Shown one piece after another: positions 56,690-64,000 of a stretch of DNA of 64,000 nt (positions within the stretch are counted from its first letter, which is position 1; every line of letters begins with the position of its first letter). The position numbers were made by a program, and so were the translations under genes. A model generated the notes under the pieces. It was given only the letters and a program-made list of their open reading frames with translations, was not told the DNA's origin and searched no databases. Source of the stretch: Microplitis mediator. Its lineage: Eukaryota; Arthropoda; Insecta; Hymenoptera; Braconidae. The stretch is taken from the NCBI RefSeq assembly GCF_029852145.1, contig NC_079975.1, positions 24,681,364 through 24,745,363 on the forward strand, written 5' to 3'.

Positions 56690-57551
56690 CAGAGTCGAAT
56701 AAGTCTAAATCAAATCAATTTCGACTTGATTTAGACTTTTTCGCCTTATATTTTAAGTCGAATAAGTCTAAACCAAGTCAATTTCGACTTGATCTTGACT
56801 TTTACGTCTTAACCCGAGTCGAAATTTAGAGCCTATATAGGCTCCTCTAGCCCTAAATAGATCCGATTTAGAGCCCTGTAGTCCCCTAGCTCCGACTTTA
56901 AACCCAGAGGTCCTAACATTCACTGAGAGGTCCGATTTTGAGCCTTCAAGTCCGACAATATTAGTCCTATAATTGTTTAATAGTTAATAATAATAATTTT
57001 TAGAATGAAAACTGCATCACACGACGAAAAACAATATTGTTTTAATTATAAGAAATACTAGTAATAATTCCTTTCTTTAATTGAAGTTATAATTTTTTGT
57101 AATTTATTAAAAAAAATCAAACTATTAACAGCATTTGCTGTATACTTTGATAATTTTAATTAAAATTATTTTAAGCAGTGTAAGTGCAAATAAAATCCAG
57201 AGTAACATAGATTATTATTAATCACAATATTAATAGTGCTAATGATATTAATAATATGAGTATTATTATTAATATTATTATTATTACAATAAACTAGGGC
57301 TTACAGGTCCTAAATCGGACCTAATTTTAATTTTCATCAGGTCCTAGATTGAACCCGCAAGTGCTGAAAACGGAAATTTGTTGCACCTCAAGGACCAAAA
57401 TCGGACCTAATTTAACATAGAGACAGACTCTACTTTGAGCCTCTAAGTCCGAAATAGGTCCGACTTTAGAAGGCTCTAAATGGGCTCTAAATTTCGACTC
57501 GGGAAAATTTAAGTCGAATAAGTCTAAATCAAGTTTTATTTTTGACCCGGT
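56690..57551. repeat. AAGTCGAAT / GGTCCGA repeat region
   Basis: Contains AAGTCTAAATCAA modules of the 53661-54188 element and GAGGTCCGATTTTGA modules of 50021-50166 in both orientations. The right end TATTTTTGACCCGG matches the 53.6-kb element end. An AAT microsatellite lies at about 57210-57290. Confidence 0.5.
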
Positions 57552-58047
57552 CAATCTTAAAATTCTAAATTGGTCCTCAAAAACCTCATTGAGAACTTTG
57601 AGACTTAAATAAAATTAAAAAATGGCAACGTCTTCTGTAATCTATATTTACGTAAAGTATAGTGTGTAAATTGATCTCGGCTTATGTATGAGCAAAATGC
57701 TTTCACACATGCAAAAACTCGTCAAAACTAGTTGAGTATAAGGAATAAAGGGTTCCTTACCTTTAATATATTCATTGAATACATCACGAATCTCATATCC
57801 CCACTATACCATATCTGATCTAAACAGGTTCTCTTGCTCTTGGGTTTTTATTTGAATATATATTTTGTGCTCGTCGAGCGTTATAATCAAGTTTAGTGGG
57901 TATTATTGATATTTTTATTTGAATTAAAAAATAAAATCGATTTTCCTGATAATCGTCAGAAAAATGGATGGTTTTGTCTTTAAATTTTAATTATTCAGAT
58001 ACCCCTGATCTTTATTAAACTATTAAATTTTTAACTATAAATCAATA

Positions 58048-59174
58048 CACGGAAAGAAAATTATGGGAAGTTTTGCTATGCATTATGGGAATAGTTCCCA
58101 TAATGATATGGGAATTGTACCCATACTACTATAGGAATGGTCCCCATATATTATGGGAACCATCCCTATAATAATATGGGTACAATTCCTATACTATTAT
58201 GGAAACCATTCCCATAATGGTATGGGAGTAGTTCCTATACCAATATGGGAACCATTCCCATAATATTATGGGAACTATTCCCATATCATTATTGGAACCA
58301 TTTCCATATCATTATTGGAACCATTCCCATAATGGTATTGGAATTATTCCCATACTATTATGGGAACTATTCCTATAATATTATGGGAACTGTTCCTATA
58401 ATGTTATGGGAACCAATCCCATAATATCATAAAAATTTTTTATTGCAGAATAGTGTAGAAATTTCTTTCATGATATGGAAAGATTTAAATAAAGTGTCTT
58501 CGACGCTACAATTATTAAAAAAAATAAAAATTTTATCAAAAATTTTAGTGTTTTTGTCAAATGCAAATTTTTTTTTCAATGTTTGAATTTTTGCTTTCAT
58601 ATTTAATAATATTTCTGTGTATTGTAGTAGTGATTTCCACACTTTTCTTTAAATTAATTTCTTCATGATAGTATGGAAACCATTCCCATAATATTATGGG
58701 AATGGTTCCTATAATGGTATGGGAACTATTCCCATAATATTATGGGAATGATTCCCATAATGGTATAGGAACGATTCCTATACTATTATGGGAACCATTC
58801 CTATAATATTATAGGAATAGTTCCCATAATGGTATAGAAATAGTTCCTATAATGTTATGAGAATGGTCCCTATAATTTATGGGAATGGTTTCTATAATTT
58901 ATAGGAATAGTTCCCATATATCATGGGAATGATTCCCATAATATTATAGAAAGTAGTCCTATAAATTATAGGAACCATTCCTATAATTAGAGGAACCATT
59001 CCCATAACGTTATGGGTAACATTCTCATAATTACAGGAACTGTTCCTATAATTATGGGAAACATTCCTATAATTATAGGAACTGCTCCCATAATTTATGG
59101 TCGTAATTCCTATGATGGTATAGGAAAAAATTTCACAAAATTATGGGAACAGTTTCCATAATTTTCTTTCCGTG
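58048..59174. mobile_element. CACGGAAAGAAA element with ATGGGAA arrays, copy 5
   Basis: TA-flanked. The core at about 58435-58680 is the same subtype as copy 1 (shared GTCTTCGACGC text) in the opposite orientation. The two are close full-length relatives at 1,127 bp each. Confidence 0.8.
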
Positions 59175-59715
59175 TAGTAATTTTACAAATTGTAAAAGAT
59201 ATCATAATATCACCACTTTATTAATGGAAAATGATTTAATAAAATCGACCTCGTTCCAGCAATGAACTTTTTTTTTTATTATATGTTAAATTCCGTTTCT
59301 ACGTCATATATTTATTGTTTACAAATCAACACTTGTAAATGAAAATATTTAAATATTACGATTATATTTATTTATTTGTTTGTAAATATCGCAATCAATT
59401 TGTTTTTACTAAGAAACGTTTTATTTTTTTTTTTTTAAGGATATCATAATCAACGATCAGTAACAAATCAAATGCAGATATGTCAGGATCAAAATATATC
59501 GCAATAAAGTCTCGGTAAATCTTTATATTGAAGACAACATGCTCTCAATTGTCGTGATAAAAAAAAAAATTTATAACATCGTGATCAACGATTACGTGTG
59601 TATGTATAGAAAATGGAAATATTCTACTATTTTTATTAACTCATATACAACTTTAACATAATTATTTGGTGAGTTACCAAATTATATTTATTTTAGATAT
59701 TAATACAAGTATATA

Positions 59716-60824
59716 AGTGAGGGGTGGGGCAAAACGGGGTACCCCGAAATTTAATAAAAAAACGAATTTCTTTTTTAAATTTTTTTAAAAATTCAAAAAT
59801 AACGTAAATATAATTAAGCATTATATTGAATTTTTTTTTAAACTTTTTCAAAATTCGAGTGCCAGTGAAAAATTTTAATTTTTTTTTATGATAAAAACTA
59901 TTAAAAATTTTGTTTTCTTTCTTTGCATCCAATACTTATGTAAAATGTAATTTTTCTATGATAGTGAAATTAGCATGATACTGAAATCTGCCGACGTCTA
60001 ATAATTTTGGATTTCTTAAAAAACGATAAATTATAAAAAAAAAAAAAAATTTCAAAGAATTGCACTTGTAGTCTTTTAAATTTTCTACATGTGCATATTT
60101 TTAGTTTTTTTTTTTCTTCAAATTCAATTCTAAAAAAAAATCCAAAAATTTTTAATCGTCTGTTAACTTCAGGATCGTAAATTATGATACTGAAGTTAGC
60201 CGACGTCTAATAATTTTTGGATTTTTTTTAAGCGAGAAATTATAAAAAAAAAAAAATTTAGAAAAATTGCACTTAGTCTTTTAAATTTTCTACATGTGCA
60301 AATTTTTAATTTTTTTTTTTCTTCAAATTTAATTCTAAAAAAATCCAAAAATTTTTAATTGTCCACTAACTTCAGGATCGTAAATTAGCTGACGGCTAAT
60401 AATTTTCAGATTTTTATAAAAACGATAAATTAAAAAAAAAAAGTATTTGAAAAAATTGCACCGATAGTTTTTTTAATTTTCTACATATGCCTATTTTTGG
60501 TTTTTTTTTTTTTTTTTAATTAAATTGTTGGAAAAAAAATTCGAAAATTGTTAATTGTCTGCTAACTTTATCGTAATTTTTCTTTATGCAAATTCCTTAC
60601 AAGAAAATTTAATTTATTTAATATCCAGAAATTTTTTTTCTTTTTTTAGGGGGTATTCCATTTTGCCCGCGAAAATTAAATTTTTTTTTTAACCGTAACT
60701 AAAAATTTTTTTTATTTACTTTGTCGATCATTAATAAAAGAAAAGATTTCGCGTATTTGAGTCCTCGAAAATTTAGTATTTCCTTTAGTATTCCGTTTTG
60801 CCCCCCCCCCCCACCCCTCTTCTC
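59716..60824. mobile_element. GAGGGGTGGGGCAAAACGGGG element at TA, copy 3
   Basis: GAGGGGTGGGGCAAAACGGGG at the left pairs with CCGTTTTGCCCC...CCACCCCTC at the right; TA at both borders. Internally a block with TGAAGTTAGC(A/C)GACG and TTCTACATGTGCA recurs three times (period about 190-230 bp, 59980-60560). Confidence 0.6.
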
Positions 60825-60952
60825 TAATAGTAATTCAACGTCTGTTTTAGATTAATTTTTTTTTTCTAATCGAACGTTTACATAAATTACGATATTCAGA
60901 AAATTATGACAATTCAGCAAGGTCACTAATTTATTAGCGTTTGGAAGAAGAA

Positions 60953-61062
60953 TATAAACGAACTATAATCGCGTGTTGTCCATCTGCCGGCAACAGTTGT
61001 TCGTGAGATCGTCTACAAAACACAAGTGTTCCATTTATTCATTCTTTATTAAACACACGTAA
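60953..61062 (+). promoter_or_regulatory. Candidate promoter and non-coding first exon on the plus strand
   Basis: TATAAA at 60953-60958, then about 100 nt of non-repetitive, GC-richer sequence without ATG, ending at a GTAAGTAG donor (exon edge about 61062). No downstream plus-strand coding exon is visible to 64000, so a target gene would lie beyond the window. Confidence 0.25.
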
Positions 61063-61710
61063 AGTAAGTAGCACGTTTTCGCTTTAATTTTCTAACGCAA
61101 TATATATTTTTTGTTATAAATTTTAAATTAAATATAATAATCATTTTATAAAAATTAAATTGCAATTAAATTTTTATCGTAGCATTTTATTATTTTAAAT
61201 TGTCACTAAAAAATAGAAATAAAAAAAATAATAATTGATAAGCTCGTATTTATTTAAGTTCATATCAAAACTCTAAAATAATATTTCATCATAATTAATG
61301 CCGGGACAATTATGACGAAATTAAGATTATAAATTTTATAATTTTTAATCAACTATATTATTTTTTAATTAAATATTTATTTTTATTCCAATATATTTTT
61401 ACGATCATTTTATAATTCGCCGCGTATATATGTAAATATATATATATAACCTATTATATATTCTTATTACAAACTTTAAAAAAGTTTTTATTTATAAAAA
61501 TATAAATCATTAATATTACAATTTATCAATTAAACATTTGTCGTACTACAAACTAATTAATTAACTTTTTTTTAATTATTAATTAATTTTGATAATTAAA
61601 AAAATTATTTATTTCAATTAAATAAAATTACTGTCAAAATTTTTTTTATTGACCGTAAAAAATTTTAATTAATTAATTTTTTTATCCAAATAAGTAATTA
61701 ACTTTTTAAT

Positions 61711-62838
61711 TGCGTATGAAAAAACAATATATGATTAAAATATATAATATCATATATGTTTGCAACAAAAAAATATATGATATATTATATTGTATATTAT
61801 AAAAAATCATATAGAGATTTTGGTCGATTTAATATAAAATTATATACAGTAGTAAATATATGTATTTCATATATGTAACTTATATGTTTTTTATATTAAG
61901 CTATATATACATTTTCATATACCTTATAATAGATTGTATTGATATATTTCCTTTTATATTCAAAAAATATATAATTTTTATATGAAATGAAATATATGGT
62001 AGCATATAATTTATATTATATATGGCACCATATATTTTCTTTGTTATATTTAAGCATATATTTTATTCGGTGTATGTATATGTATATGGGTATATATATT
62101 CGCATCAAATTAACTAATTTTGAAAATTTTAACTGCAATTTAAAGAGTATATTAAAATTTAGATCTAATTTTATTGGAGTTGATCATACGAATAAGAAAC
62201 TTTTTTTTCCATACACAATATAAATATATGTTTTTATATATGATCAGAATATATTTTTCGTATATGATAGAAATATATATTTTTATGTATGATAAAAATA
62301 TAGTTTTCGTATATGACAAGAATATATATTTTCATATATGATAAAAATATATTTTTTGTATATGATCGACATATATATTTTATATATGCTAAATATATAC
62401 GGACTGGTATATGATGAATATTATATTTTTTAATATAAAAAAAATATATCAGAAAATATAGTTAAATTGGCCACATATATTTTCTGATATTTATCATATA
62501 TTTTTACATATATTTTGACCATATATGTTATTTTCATACGGGTTCATACATGATCAGAATATATTTTTCGAGTATGATAGAAATATATATTTTTATGCAT
62601 GATAAAAATATAGTTTTCGTATATGACAAGAATATATATTTTCATATATGATAAAAATATATTTTTTGTATATGATCGACATATATATTTTATATATGCT
62701 AAATATATACGGACTCGTATATGATGAATATTATATTTTTTAATATAAAAAAAAATATATCAGAAAATATAGTTAAATTGGCCATATATATTTTCTGATA
62801 TTTATCATATATTTTGACCATATATTTTATTTTCATAC
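61711..62838. mobile_element. CCCGTATGAAAA element, copy 3, with partial duplication
   Basis: The left end reads TTGCGTATGAAAAAACAATA and the right end TTTTCATACGGG is at 62531-62542. It is followed directly by a second partial copy of the right ~290 bp (62543-62838). The plus-strand frame 61987-62223 has a near twin at 36498-36755 because both are copies of this element. Confidence 0.65.
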
Positions 62839-64000
62839 ATGATACTCTTAACTAATTAAATAATTGACTTTATTTATCTTTAATATTAAACACTAATTTT
62901 TTTTTCTTTACTATTTTATTAATTATTATTTTTCTGTTTGCCCAGTTATCGAATTGTTGATTCAAGTGAAACCATAAGTTCACTGCAGTAAAGGAGGACA
63001 CAAAAAAAAACAGTTGATAATAAATTATCTGTACTGCAACCGTATGCAGAAACCGCAACTGTATGCTACAGTAATGACGTCACATAAAAAGTATCAAGAA
63101 AATTCGTATGTCATATCATAATTATTAAATAATATAATATACCAATTAGCATACTCTGATATTTATTTATATTTATGTCGGAAAAAAATATCACAGCAAA
63201 TGATAAAAAAAACTATCTCACTTCTAAATTTATCATCTCCGAGATATCCACGTAAATAACATGAATTTATTGACCCAGTTTACGTCTATTATTCACTTTT
63301 AATTGCAAAACATAATTTCTTAATTGATCTGCATATCAGAATAATTAATAATCAAGGAGCTTTTAGTAATTAATATAATTACAGTTTAAATACAAACATT
63401 AAACATTTACGGTTTAAATTATAAAACGTCTTGTATTTATTTTATCAGACAACGCAGTCGTTATCAGGGTGAATCGAATGTAAAAAAAATCATTAAAATT
63501 ATAAAGACTCAATTATCCGTCAGTCATATATACTAATTTTTTTTTTTTTTTTTATAAATTATTTGAATATTCAAATTTCGTAACTGATACTTTTCATACT
63601 CCGGCAACAATTATTTATTTAATCTGACAAATAAAATGATAAATTATTACGAAGCAGTCATTATATAAAAATTTATATATCTTTCAAAGCCAAAGGATTG
63701 AATTCATCAGAGTGGTATACAAATGATAATATTTTTCATGTATTCACAGCATTTATTAGCTTCAGAGATATAAATATAAATATATGCCAGTGGTATAGAA
63801 GTTAATTTAAATGAATATAAAAAAAATTCATTCGATTTAGTATCACTACAAACATGTTCCGAAATTGACCTCACTTACTTATACTTAATAGGCTTAATAG
63901 CCCCCTATCGAGTGAAGTTTATCGACAATTTTAATGTTGTAACAAATAAATTAAGGCAGATGAAGTAGCGTTATATATAATACTGAGATATAACTGTTTG
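62839..64000. other. AT-rich DNA, no gene seen
   Basis: No exon, RNA gene or repeat family can be supported here. Frames are short and start in AT-rich text. Confidence 0.5.

Overview
This is a eukaryotic nuclear window from an AT-rich genome, most likely an insect. Coding sequence is split by GT-AG introns, AATAAA signals follow stop codons, and the introns are packed with short inverted-repeat transposons. The genes form a cluster of M1-family aminopeptidase N (APN) paralogues. A hymenopteran (parasitoid-wasp type) source is my guess from base composition and repeat style; the sequence alone does not prove it.

Layout. (1) 22-350: the last two exons of an APN-like gene entering from the left. 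(2) 2322-29466, plus strand: one 27-exon gene whose CDS sums to 8,196 nt (2,731 aa). It encodes three consecutive complete M1 aminopeptidase units. The junctions between units lie inside uninterrupted exons (11671-12303 and 19134-19739). There is one signal peptide at the front and one GPI-type hydrophobic tail at the end. Each unit keeps GAMEN, HExxH-18-E and the catalytic Tyr. (3) 42254-31854, minus strand: a seven-coding-exon single-unit APN of 986 aa, anchored by an N-terminal transmembrane helix. (4) 42.3-64 kb: no convincing protein gene; satellites, MITE-like elements and a few candidate 5' exons or promoters.

How the genes fit together. All three genes are probably ectoenzymes that remove N-terminal residues from peptides at a cell surface, possibly the gut. 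They share intron positions and near-identical exon lengths, so they arose by tandem duplication. In the middle gene, duplicated copies were fused into one polyprotein.

Repeats. Non-coding DNA holds several families with readable terminal inverted repeats and target duplications: CCC...GGG elements with 2-bp duplications; CACGGA(A/G)AGAA elements at TA, filled with palindromic arrays; GGGG-rich elements at TA; CCCTT elements at TTAA; two about 1-kb foldback elements with 8-bp duplications (hAT-like); and one element with a 10-bp duplication. Several are nested. Satellites with higher-order periods of 138, 365 and 133 bp and a 10-bp satellite at 50.3-51.1 kb are also present.
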